46,857 bases of DNA from a virus: positions 1 to 46,857 of IMG/VR virus record IMGVR_UViG_3300005337_000009. The stretch is one strand, 5' to 3'. The translations under genes were made by a program, and so were the position numbers. This document shows positions 1 through 8,039 of the stretch, in pieces (position 1 is the first letter of the stretch; every line of letters begins with the position of its first letter). The notes under the pieces were generated by a model. The model saw only the letters and a program-made list of their open reading frames with translations. It did not search any database and was not told the DNA's origin.

Positions 1-30
1 TTCTGGGGTAATTGATTCTCCAGAAGCTGA
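1..30. repeat. Terminal 30-bp overlap, left copy
   Basis: These 30 bases are identical to the last 30 bases of the window (46,828-46,857). The open frame on the right edge continues in phase across the joint when one copy is removed. This is what an assembler leaves when a circular or circularly permuted molecule is cut at an arbitrary point. It is too short for a typical phage direct terminal repeat and lies inside a gene, so I read it as an assembly overlap and not as a physical end. Confidence 0.9.
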
Positions 31-2110
31 AGCAGACTATCGTAGAACCTCCGCAGTAACACAGATTTTACGAGAAGCTACAGCGAATCAAGCTATCCCT
101 GGGGTTTCTGCCCCCGGCCGATTGTTATCTCAAGGTGCAGAGGAACTTCCTTGGATGTGGAATCATATTTCCAATGCCCAACGCGAATCCAATTATTGGT
201 CTCGTCAATTACTTCGCGCTCAATCCAGAACATACCTACGTGATCCTGAATTATCGTCCAACGAAAACCTCCGAAAGGACTTGGCGACTCACTATGAGAA
301 CCTTCTCCATCCGGATCCGGAGATTGCTCAGAAGATGACAAAGTTTGCTTCGACATGGTTTTTGGGATTCAATTTAGCGAGTTCTTTGATCAACGCCGCC
401 CAGCCATTTGCGACTCATGTTGGAGAATTGACCGCGATCTCTGGGAAACCGATAGATAGTTATAAGCGGGTACTTCGGGCCTTGTCGGAATTGGGGGGAA
501 GGTTTTTAGGGAAGAAGGATTATGCATCAAAGGAACATCATGACTTTATGGAGGGCGCTGTTAAAGATGGCGAAGTAGGAATTGGTATGTATGATGACAT
601 GCAAAATCTTGAGGAACAAACGGCCACTAATCTCAAGAGAATGATGATGAAGAATAAGCCCCAATCTATTGGACAAAGATTGGGTTCAGCAGCAGGTACT
701 TATTCTGATGTGGCCATGTGGGTTTTCCAACATGGAGAAAGATTGAATGCAAGAGCGGCATTGATTGCTTCATTTGATTTGTATCGAGATATGGGGTTGG
801 GATTTGAGGAGGCGAAGCAAAAGGCTTATGAATTTAACAGATCGGTAAATTACTCTGGAGGTCGCGCGCAACGTCCAGTAGGCGCGTTTTCAGGGCGAGG
901 AGCATTTCCACGAACTGCTGCAATGCTTGGGACGTCACTTCAATCTTATGTTCTTGGGACGACTTTTCAGATAGCCAGATATTTACAAAAAGGATTATTC
1001 CGTCCAACTGGAGCAACTCCTCACGAAGTCTATGCAGCGAGAAAAGCCGCCATTCAAATGTTGGGAACTCAGTTCGCAGCGGCGGGACTTCTCGGACTTC
1101 CATTTGTTTCAGGGGCCATTGGTTTGTTGGATAAATTGTTTCCTGACTTAGAGTTGAATAAACACGTCCGGGGAGGTATGCAATCCTTCCTAAGTTCGGA
1201 TCATGAAAATGGATCAGTTTTAACGGACATTGCCATGACAGGAGTTCCTTCAATGCTTGGCTGGGATCTTCAGTCTCGTCTTTCGATGGGTAATTCATTG
1301 CCTGGAGTGAGTGAGATTAATGGGTTTCAGCCGGAGAATTTGATGGGGCCGGCTGCGAATATTGTGAGGAATTTTGTGGGCGGAGTTCAGGGGTGGGTCA
1401 AGGGAGATCCGAGTGCCACGGCGAATTTTTTACCTCCTGCTGTAAAGAAGGCCGTCCAACTTGGCACGTCCGTTCTAACCGACGGAGGCGAGATTCGAGA
1501 TTACCAAGGAAGGCCGTTGTCACAGCCAACACCCGGCGAACACTTGGGTCAGCTTCTCGGATTCCAACCCAAACGTCTCTCAGATCAAAATGCAGCCGCT
1601 CGTATTGCGACACAAGCGGATCAAGTGGCTTCTCGTCATGAATCTCAAGATCGGATGGAGATGGCGCAGGAGATTTTGAAGGGAAATTTTGGGACAGTAA
1701 GGAACAGACTTCTTTCCCAAGCCAGAGACGACAAGAATTACAATCCTCAAGATGCTGTGAAAGCGATTGCGAGAAGCGCGGAAGAGCTAACTTTTCCTCG
1801 TGATCTTCGACGTGAAGGGAGTGCAAGGACCGGAAATGATCGGGCAGGTTTATTGAGTTCATTTTCTAATTTGTCTGGGGGCGTTTCACAAGCATCGGAG
1901 GTACAAAGGTTGCAGTATCGGATGGGGATTGAGCAGAAACTTGGGCTTCCGCCGACGAATTTTCGTTCGGAACTGGCAATGGCACAGATGATGGATCAGC
2001 TTCGGCAGGCTTCTCCATCGGCAACCCGCTCGCAGTTACGAGCGATCGCTCAACAACAACTCCGCCGGAGCGTTGGTCGGCAACCCATGCTTCAAGACAT
2101 TCAGGAGTAG
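1..2110 (+). CDS. Giant virion protein, C-terminal part (continues from 41,360)
   Basis: This is the C-terminal 700 or so residues of the protein that starts at 41,360; codons begin at base 2 and the stop is at 2,108-2,110. The segment is mostly helical and low in cysteine. It includes a stretch of the type seen in large polyvalent phage virion proteins, with FNRSVNYSGG at about bases 834-863 followed by an arginine/proline-rich turn and a moderately hydrophobic helix (about 1,060-1,140). Proteins this size at the end of a podovirus structural cluster are usually internal core or DNA-ejection proteins that enter the cell with the genome; that role is inferred. The last 245 bases overlap the minus-strand gene that ends at 1,866. 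Confidence 0.85.
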   Translation, partial: SGVIDSPEAEADYRRTSAVTQILREATANQAIPGVSAPGRLLSQGAEELPWMWNHISNAQRESNYWSRQLLRAQSRTYLRDPELSSNENLRKDLATHYENLLHPDPEIAQKMTKFASTWFLGFNLASSLINAAQPFATHVGELTAISGKPIDSYKRVLRALSELGGRFLGKKDYASKEHHDFMEGAVKDGEVGIGMYDDMQNLEEQTATNLKRMMMKNKPQSIGQRLGSAAGTYSDVAMWVFQHGERLNARAALIASFDLYRDMGLGFEEAKQKAYEFNRSVNYSGGRAQRPVGAFSGRGAFPRTAAMLGTSLQSYVLGTTFQIARYLQKGLFRPTGATPHEVYAARKAAIQMLGTQFAAAGLLGLPFVSGAIGLLDKLFPDLELNKHVRGGMQSFLSSDHENGSVLTDIAMTGVPSMLGWDLQSRLSMGNSLPGVSEINGFQPENLMGPAANIVRNFVGGVQGWVKGDPSATANFLPPAVKKAVQLGTSVLTDGGEIRDYQGRPLSQPTPGEHLGQLLGFQPKRLSDQNAAARIATQADQVASRHESQDRMEMAQEILKGNFGTVRNRLLSQARDDKNYNPQDAVKAIARSAEELTFPRDLRREGSARTGNDRAGLLSSFSNLSGGVSQASEVQRLQYRMGIEQKLGLPPTNFRSELAMAQMMDQLRQASPSATRSQLRAIAQQQLRRSVGRQPMLQDIQE

Positions 2111-3341
2111 CGTAGATGGTTGAGGCTGCGGGAACGTGTTGGCCGTTGACAGAGATGCCGATATTGGCCGCTTTGATTTTGCCGTCGTTGACGAGGAAAT
2201 TGAGAACCTCGGTAAGTGCCTCGTCGGTCTTTCGGCCACCAGGGACGTCACGGAAGAATGCAGTTTTGATCTTGAAGTACTCGACCGGCGCGGGCATGAG
2301 AGTTAGGTGATTGAAAATCTTGAGCGCAAGTTCGGTCAGGTCGTTCTTGCCAACGCCGCCGAAGATTCGATAGAGATCGTTTTCAAGAATTTCTAGATAA
2401 TCCAAGGCTGTCTGGAAATGTTTAACCTCAAGCACTCGATCCAATCTCTCCGACAAACTTGTCAACATCCCAAGTTTCAAAACTTGTGTCGATTTGCTTG
2501 CATACCATGACCGAACCGTAGGATTCCTGGTCGGAACCAATCGCGAATTATTATTATACCAGTCCACGTACCATTCTCTTACTTCCCCCTCGAGAATGAA
2601 TGGTCCGTGGACTTTTTGTATCGCGCGAAGGTGGGCTATGCATCGGGCGCGGGCGTCTTGATGCGCTTGATTGAATTCTGGGAGGGCTTTGGGATCGTGC
2701 CATTTTCGTTCACCATATTGAAATAAAGTACGCCTGGCCAATCCGGTATTGATAATTGCGTCCTTTTGCATGGACGAAGAAATTTGAGTTGTAAGCCCTC
2801 CGAGGAGGGTGATATATGGTCCATGAAGTAGATCATTTCCTTGGTTTTTTGTTTTATAGGAGTAAGAAGGTGCGTCAAATATGTTATTCAAAATGTTAAT
2901 CCAGCCAATGTCATCGGTTTTGATGAAGTCCACGAACTCACTAGCGATGATGTTCATGGGATAGACTTCTTCTGGGATACCCTTTGGGGAAAGATAAAGT
3001 TGGCAATAGCCCGCTCCGCCATATGGTTGAACGGGCTTTGAGGCATTTGGATCTCCGGCCATAAATCGGAGAAGGCCCTCGGGGGTTTCTTTGTCACCAG
3101 AGATGGGAAGGTCCATCTCGGTCATCATTCGTTTGGCTTTGTTGAGTGCCCAGGATTTGCCATTGCCCGCGTCGCCGACAAGAAGGGTAAAGATGTTACA
3201 GAAGATTTCGGAATCCTCAAGGCTCATCCAGACGCGGCGGGAAATGGCGGCAGAGAGAACGGTGTATGCGCAACAGACGTGAAACTGGTCGGGGCACTCA
3301 TTGCCTTCGGCGTGATAGAGGTAATCGTGGAGGAAGGACAT
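1866..3341 (-). CDS. DUF3987-like P-loop replication protein
   Basis: The 491-aa protein has a Walker A motif GDAGNGKS at about residues 56-63. The overall layout resembles DUF3987-type primase/helicase-associated ATPases that phages often encode beside their polymerase. The segment LLGGLTTQISSSM in the middle fits the family's sensor region. The last 60 or so residues are rich in P, S, E and A and look disordered. It is the last gene of the left arm: its start follows the TAA of the MazG-like gene directly, and its 3' end runs 245 bp into the giant virion gene on the other strand. A role in replication, as helicase or helicase loader, is inferred from the motif and neighbours. Confidence 0.8.
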   Translation of the reverse strand: MSFLHDYLYHAEGNECPDQFHVCCAYTVLSAAISRRVWMSLEDSEIFCNIFTLLVGDAGNGKSWALNKAKRMMTEMDLPISGDKETPEGLLRFMAGDPNASKPVQPYGGAGYCQLYLSPKGIPEEVYPMNIIASEFVDFIKTDDIGWINILNNIFDAPSYSYKTKNQGNDLLHGPYITLLGGLTTQISSSMQKDAIINTGLARRTLFQYGERKWHDPKALPEFNQAHQDARARCIAHLRAIQKVHGPFILEGEVREWYVDWYNNNSRLVPTRNPTVRSWYASKSTQVLKLGMLTSLSERLDRVLEVKHFQTALDYLEILENDLYRIFGGVGKNDLTELALKIFNHLTLMPAPVEYFKIKTAFFRDVPGGRKTDEALTEVLNFLVNDGKIKAANIGISVNGQHVPAASTIYATPECLEAWVADQRSGGVVVERSLVTASGLPMEKPAEADPSSVPLPVPNENSSAEAQVSAQSPSDTATFVPPMLVKRPQTN

Positions 3342-3725
3342 TTAAACGTCAAGAATTTGGTGCTCCAAGAGCGGCTGAAGGTCAACGGGTTTGTAGGACG
3401 GGCCTTTAATCCATTTGCCGTCGGCACGGCGATGGCCATCGATGAACTTGGTCATGTTGGATTCATGGATAGCGTTGAAGATGGGTTGGATGTCGATACC
3501 ACAGGTGACCGCGGTGCCATATACGACGTAGAGAAGATCGCCAATCGCATCGGCGATGGGGACGAAATTCTTTACTGCAAAGGCAACAGCTAATTCTTCA
3601 AGTTCTTCTCGGATGAGTTCTAGTCGAAGGATACAGTCTTTCTCACTAGGGATAGTAGGAACATCGTTGATTGTCGCACCGGCCTTCTCGTGAAATCGCC
3701 GGACTTTAAGTTGTTCGGTGGTCAT
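3342..3725 (-). CDS. MazG-like nucleotide pyrophosphohydrolase
   Basis: A 127-aa all-alpha protein with the pattern of MazG/PRA-PH NTP pyrophosphohydrolases: the acidic helix RLELIREELEEL followed by ADAIGDLLYVVYG, which supply the metal-binding Glu and Asp residues. These enzymes hydrolyse (d)NTPs to (d)NMPs, and phages use them to adjust nucleotide pools or blunt stringent responses. I chose the start at 3,725 (MTTEQLK) because its ATG overlaps the stop of the upstream HNH gene; four codons upstream is another possible start. It belongs to the polymerase-ligase operon. Confidence 0.85.
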   Translation of the reverse strand: MTTEQLKVRRFHEKAGATINDVPTIPSEKDCILRLELIREELEELAVAFAVKNFVPIADAIGDLLYVVYGTAVTCGIDIQPIFNAIHESNMTKFIDGHRRADGKWIKGPSYKPVDLQPLLEHQILDV

Positions 3726-4096
3726 TTGGTTTTCCAAGCGTAGCCTTTTTCGTGTCGAATTTGATCTTGTTTCATACGTTTGATGGAATTTTCTGATTTA
3801 GTAAGTGGTTGAATATTTCCGGGAATATATCCAAGTTCGTTTTTGATTCGGTCTATAGTAAGACAATGAGCAAAGTGCCCTGTTTGAAGGTGATAATCAG
3901 TTCCAACACAAGATTCAAATTCTGCAAAGGTAATAGTGAATTCTATCTTTCGTTGTTTAGCTTTATCTCGAAGTCGTGCAAATTGCGCCTTCATAGGATT
4001 CTTCTTTCTCCATTTGGCTTTGATACATTTGTGGCAATAGTTACGGGATTTAACTGCTTGATTACGGCAGCGAGGACTGTAACAAGTCCCTTTCAT
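3722..4096 (-). CDS. HNH-type endonuclease with N-terminal zinc finger
   Basis: A 124-aa basic protein. The N-terminus has paired cysteines (CYSPRC and CHKC) that could bind zinc. The C-terminal half carries the signature of small phage HNH proteins, LTIDRIKNELGYIPGNIQPL followed by TKSENS, where the Asp-Arg-Ile and Gly-Asn-Ile blocks frame the catalytic fold. A histidine pair just upstream (GHFAHC) could supply the first H. Such proteins are homing endonucleases or cut DNA during packaging. Its position between ligase and MazG-like genes, far from the terminase, fits homing better, but no intron is evident in the neighbours. It overlaps the ligase stop by 4 bp. Confidence 0.8.
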   Translation of the reverse strand: MKGTCYSPRCRNQAVKSRNYCHKCIKAKWRKKNPMKAQFARLRDKAKQRKIEFTITFAEFESCVGTDYHLQTGHFAHCLTIDRIKNELGYIPGNIQPLTKSENSIKRMKQDQIRHEKGYAWKTK

Positions 4097-5001
4097 AATA
4101 TCGCTTCAATGGTTGGGTTTTGTGGGATTCCGTCGATGGAATAAGTTAGGAATTTGACTTTGATTTGGTGAGAAACTGCGAGAGAAGGATTGGCCCAGAT
4201 GTCAATTCGTTGTTGATCGGAAAGCCCGGAGGAGACGGAGAACCGTCCAGCTTCAATTCGTTGTCCAACTGGAGTTATGTAAAGGTCGCAAGGACCTTTA
4301 TCACAAACCAAAGCTCCAACCATTCCGCGGTATTTGCCTTCTCCTTCTTGGAGACCGAGGCAAATGAATTCCTCATCTTGCCAATTCTTTCTTTTCAACA
4401 GATGCCAGACACGGTTGTTCTTGTCAGACAAGAAGCCTTTTTGCGACGGCGGTTTGCGTTGTTTGGGGATGGTGTAGGGGCAGTCGTTGATGCGATACAT
4501 CATACCTTCGTAACCAAGAGAAACAAACGCTGAATAAAAATAATTGGCATCAGCTTCATCTTTTACTCTTTGGGTTTCTACGGCAAATACATTTGTACAA
4601 ATGGGTCCTTTGATATAAATATCTTCAACAAATCTCTTCTCAAATCCCTGTCCATAATCAACCCTATCAAACACATGATATTCCACCAATTTCGTATCCT
4701 CATTTGCTTCTTGCCTAACCGGAGTCACCGCCCCAAGGATCCTCTGGAGAGGCCAGCCATGGACATAGAGTTCCCCATCGAGCACAATGTCTGATTTAAA
4801 CAACTGTAGGAGGGGTTGCGCAAGGTGGTCAAGAAGCCCGACAGGAAAAGGCTGTAGGTCGCGAGACTGGAAGTGTCCGGCTTGATAGAGTGCTCGAACG
4901 CCGTTGAGTTTTGGCTGGACATAACAGGGGAAGCTGACGCGGTGTGGTTCATAAACGTGAGCGAGAAGTGGACGAATCCCGGCGGTTTGTGGTTGAGTCA
5001 T
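4093..5001 (-). CDS. ATP-dependent DNA ligase
   Basis: A 302-aa nucleotidyltransferase. The adenylation motif is KLNGVRA (Lys at about residue 31, with Asn in place of the usual Asp). Downstream are LDGELYV (motif IIIa region), YEGMMYR (motif IV) and LLKRKNW (motif V), and a C-terminal OB-fold-like segment follows. It seals nicks in replicated or recombined DNA. I chose the start MTQPQTAG because its ATG overlaps the stop of the polymerase gene; a longer form would add eight residues. The length fits minimal phage ligases. Confidence 0.9.
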   Translation of the reverse strand: MTQPQTAGIRPLLAHVYEPHRVSFPCYVQPKLNGVRALYQAGHFQSRDLQPFPVGLLDHLAQPLLQLFKSDIVLDGELYVHGWPLQRILGAVTPVRQEANEDTKLVEYHVFDRVDYGQGFEKRFVEDIYIKGPICTNVFAVETQRVKDEADANYFYSAFVSLGYEGMMYRINDCPYTIPKQRKPPSQKGFLSDKNNRVWHLLKRKNWQDEEFICLGLQEGEGKYRGMVGALVCDKGPCDLYITPVGQRIEAGRFSVSSGLSDQQRIDIWANPSLAVSHQIKVKFLTYSIDGIPQNPTIEAIL

Positions 5002-7715
5002 AGTTTGAGAGGCATATCTCCCCAAGATGGACCGAAGGTTCCATCAAAAGGAATCGTAAGTTTCGTTCCTGCGATAGTCAATTCGTTATCAAAATAACTT
5101 CTTACTTTGGGTCTGGCCCATTCTCTGAGGAACTTGGGCCACTGACCGCAGAGTGCGTCGTGGACTTGGTGGAGGGGTTCGATGAGGAGGGAGCCGGGGA
5201 CCATGCGTGAAAGCGACTGAATAGTTCCCGACCAATAAAATGTTGTGCCATCGCAAGTTGTAAGTCGGAAGCGACGTTTATCCACCTCAGCAACGCGGTT
5301 AGCTGGGTCACGCCAGAGTCTGAGCATTGCGAGGTTGGTGGAGTATGTGGTAGTGGATTGTGGTTCATGAGCTAAAAATTCCTTAATCGTATCTTTGATA
5401 TCCCGTCCGAATCTGCGGCCAAAGAAGATTCTCTTTTGGCCAGACGGTGATATAAGTTCTCCTTTAGAAACTAAGGTCGATTCTGCCCAAGTGTGCCAAA
5501 GGGAAATACCAGGGTAGCGAGAAAAGTAGAAATTTTGAAGTTGGGTACAGACAGAGTGTTCTATATAAACAGGAACTCCAGATTCCTTGAATGAGTCCTT
5601 CATGATAAGGGTCATCATGGTAGGAATTCCCATTAAGTAGTTAGTTCCATGTTGAATCTTTTTACATCCTGTGTAAATCCAATCTCCAACGAGGGAAAGA
5701 ATAACTTTCCAAGGTTTTCCGTTGGTCCAGAATTTGATTGATTCGCGGTCAAGTTCCCGGACTGCATCGCCCCAAAGATACATGAGGGCGATGATCTTCG
5801 CTGGTTTCAGACCGAACTTGTAATCATCGAACATGGTTGGATCACCAAGGCGCAGGCAATGCGCGGCCACGGTCCAACCATCAGCACCTTCTAGATCACA
5901 TTGGAAGAAGTCGTAGTCGGGATCGGCGGTATAGTTTCCTCGGAGCTTTTTGGTGATTGTAGTGAGATTAGCCCCTGCGCCAGTTGGAGAAGTTTTACAA
6001 CTAAATCGTCCTGTTTCTGTACCAACCACGTTGTAAGCGCAGCGGACTCGTCCGTCCCTGTCAGTAGAAATATTGAGGGTTTCCAATAATCCTTCAAGGT
6101 GCCGGTGTTCAAGAATTGCAGACAGGAATTTATCTCCCGGAAATTTTTTGCGTAGTGCAAGGTTAGAGTCGACATCGGAGGTTAGAGTTTTGGTTCGGAG
6201 TCCGCCGTCGAAATTGGTTTTGTATTGTGGGGGATACGGAGAGATTTTAAATGGGCCAACTTTACGAAGTTTTCCTGATTTTGTTGGTTTGGGGGGGAGC
6301 TGATAAAGGGCGTCAATAAGTCTTTGCGAGCTAAGTGAGCCTTTCGCTCCTCTAAGTTCAACTCCGGAGAGTTCATTAAGAGTTCTGGCGACATCGCTGA
6401 GTTTAAGGATGGTTTCATTTTTCTTTTTAAGAACAGATTGTTGATCGTAATTAATCCCCCGATGCATCATATATCGCGCCGCATTGAGCATGGCGATATT
6501 GTTCTGGTAATGTTCTTGTTGTTTTCCAGTGACGCAGGAATCGAGAGACTCGCAGATTTCGAGAGTGACGGCTACGTCCATACAACAGCCTTGAGCGAGA
6601 TTCTCGCCAGTGGTCTCATACATTTCCTCGTCTTTCCAATGGGGCTGACGGGTGTAGATGGAAGCGCCAACGGAAAGAGATTTTGGAAGCTCGCAGTATT
6701 GCTCCCACATCTTGAGCATGGTGTCTTCAACAATGTTACGGAGAAGGATTCCGTAACCGAACTCTAGAACGAAGGCGTCGTAGAGGGAGTTTTGTAGAAC
6801 CTTTGGGACATCCACACGAGACATGAGTCTCGCAAAGGCTCGTAATATTGCCACATGTTCGACGGGATTAAATTTCCACCAAGCAATCGCAAACGCCTTA
6901 GTAGGTCTTGCGGATAATGCGACACAACGCCATCCAATGTATCGCCTCTTCTTGGAATCTGCTCGTACTCCATCGTTAACACAATCATTCGGTAGCCCTC
7001 CCTCAATATCCAAGCTGCACCTTTGTCCACTTGGCCAGTTGTCCATGATATGGCAAATGGTGCTGGAGTCGTAGGATGTAATGAGTTCGCGGACAGGCAA
7101 TACCAGTTGTGGATCTGATCCTTCTTCCCTCGCACGGGCAAGAGCATGTTTGAATCTGGGGAAGTTGCCATCAGTTCCCCAGAACCTAAGTATCCCCGCA
7201 GGATGAAAGCCTGGGATACATTTGCGAAAATGTAAAGCGGAACCAGATGTCCCCATAAACAGGCTACCAGACCACTCTGAGATTTTGAAGGGGTAATTTT
7301 TTGGGTCCTTGGGTCGTGGTTCGTTTGTCTTTGCGGCATGTAAGGCAGTCCCTCCCAAAAGGACGCAGATGTTAGGCTGGAAAAGATCGAGGTCATGGCG
7401 GAGTTGGGTTAAACCGGATTGAATTTCTTCGCCTGTCCATTCGAATCGGGAAATGTCGTTTTGAGGTGGTCGAACTCCGCAGACGTTTCCAACAAACACC
7501 TTATTCCGGTCAATCCCTGCGTCTCGTAAACATGAGTTAAGAAGCTGGCCACTAGGTCCAGAGAACGGGACCGAACATTGTTCCTCGGTTTCTCCAGGGG
7601 CTTCTCCAATGATTGCGATTCGATAGGGACATGGGGATTCATCGGCAGGGAATTGATTAGGGACAAGACGACGAGAGGTTATAATTGAGGGGGGGAAAAG
7701 GGGAGAATCGGTCAT
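4998..7715 (-). CDS. Uracil-DNA-glycosylase / family A DNA polymerase fusion
   Basis: This 905-aa protein joins two enzymes. Residues 33-200 form a uracil-DNA-glycosylase-like domain with GEAPGETEE (37-45), PFSGPSGQLL (50-59) and HPAGILR near residue 180; the FeS cysteines of family 4 glycosylases are not evident. The rest is a family A polymerase: the 3'-5' exonuclease region begins at SLDIEG, with LQNSLYDAF as the second exo motif and CCMDVAVTLE as the third. Polymerase motif A is CDLEGADGW (Asp607), motif B is KKIQHGTNYLMG (His689, Tyr693) and motif C is VHDAL (Asp853). It is the replicative polymerase of the phage. In motif A the position of Pol I Glu710 is Asp612. It overlaps the ligase gene and the upstream small gene by 4 bp each. 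Confidence 0.93.
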   Translation of the reverse strand: MTDSPLFPPSIITSRRLVPNQFPADESPCPYRIAIIGEAPGETEEQCSVPFSGPSGQLLNSCLRDAGIDRNKVFVGNVCGVRPPQNDISRFEWTGEEIQSGLTQLRHDLDLFQPNICVLLGGTALHAAKTNEPRPKDPKNYPFKISEWSGSLFMGTSGSALHFRKCIPGFHPAGILRFWGTDGNFPRFKHALARAREEGSDPQLVLPVRELITSYDSSTICHIMDNWPSGQRCSLDIEGGLPNDCVNDGVRADSKKRRYIGWRCVALSARPTKAFAIAWWKFNPVEHVAILRAFARLMSRVDVPKVLQNSLYDAFVLEFGYGILLRNIVEDTMLKMWEQYCELPKSLSVGASIYTRQPHWKDEEMYETTGENLAQGCCMDVAVTLEICESLDSCVTGKQQEHYQNNIAMLNAARYMMHRGINYDQQSVLKKKNETILKLSDVARTLNELSGVELRGAKGSLSSQRLIDALYQLPPKPTKSGKLRKVGPFKISPYPPQYKTNFDGGLRTKTLTSDVDSNLALRKKFPGDKFLSAILEHRHLEGLLETLNISTDRDGRVRCAYNVVGTETGRFSCKTSPTGAGANLTTITKKLRGNYTADPDYDFFQCDLEGADGWTVAAHCLRLGDPTMFDDYKFGLKPAKIIALMYLWGDAVRELDRESIKFWTNGKPWKVILSLVGDWIYTGCKKIQHGTNYLMGIPTMMTLIMKDSFKESGVPVYIEHSVCTQLQNFYFSRYPGISLWHTWAESTLVSKGELISPSGQKRIFFGRRFGRDIKDTIKEFLAHEPQSTTTYSTNLAMLRLWRDPANRVAEVDKRRFRLTTCDGTTFYWSGTIQSLSRMVPGSLLIEPLHQVHDALCGQWPKFLREWARPKVRSYFDNELTIAGTKLTIPFDGTFGPSWGDMPLKL

Positions 7716-7915
7716 TTGTGATTTTGTCTCCTTGAAATCATTTGTTCAATCGTGTCGCGATGGGGAAGCGGAACGTCGGCGAGGTGGTCGTAAGAGATTG
7801 GGTCCCGCGGAGACGAAGGCAAGTATCTCAAGCACGACATGAAATCCCCGTCGTCATCGAGTTCGATGACATAGGTATCGGCATGGCGGGGATCAAGGAA
7901 GGAGAGGGTGAGCAT
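7712..7915 (-). CDS. Small acidic protein upstream of DNA polymerase
   Basis: A 67-aa protein beginning MLTLSFLDPRHADTYVIELD. No family recognised. The acidic central part (ELDDDGDF) is followed by a basic C-terminus (RRQNHK). The start chosen is the ATG at 7,915, one base after the stop of the upstream 40-aa gene; a GTG four codons further upstream is also possible. Its stop overlaps the polymerase ATG, so the two are probably translationally coupled. Confidence 0.65.
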   Translation of the reverse strand: MLTLSFLDPRHADTYVIELDDDGDFMSCLRYLPSSPRDPISYDHLADVPLPHRDTIEQMISRRQNHK

Positions 7916-7916
7916 G

Positions 7917-8039
7917 TCATGGATCACGCATTAATGATTTGATTGCAGCAGACCAGCTATAATCATTGAATAGCCAATCCAAAAATAGTGCAGTTAATAA
8001 GAAAGGGAGCAAAACAAAGAAGCGGATTATTTTTTTCAT
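7917..8039 (-). CDS. 40-aa single-pass membrane peptide
   Basis: The frame MKKIIRFFVLLPFLLTALFL continues for another 20 residues and stops at 7,917. Basic N-terminal residues precede one hydrophobic segment (about residues 5-24), as expected for a membrane-inserted peptide with its N-terminus inside. The ATG overlaps the stop of the ParB-methyltransferase gene (ATGA) and the stop is one base before the next ATG. This tight packing is the main argument that it is a real gene. Function unknown. Confidence 0.6.
   Translation of the reverse strand: MKKIIRFFVLLPFLLTALFLDWLFNDYSWSAAIKSLMRDP

Noticed and set aside
1-30. Physical direct terminal repeat of a linear phage genome
   Set aside because: Only 30 bp, and inside the coding sequence of one continuous gene; an assembly overlap explains it better.
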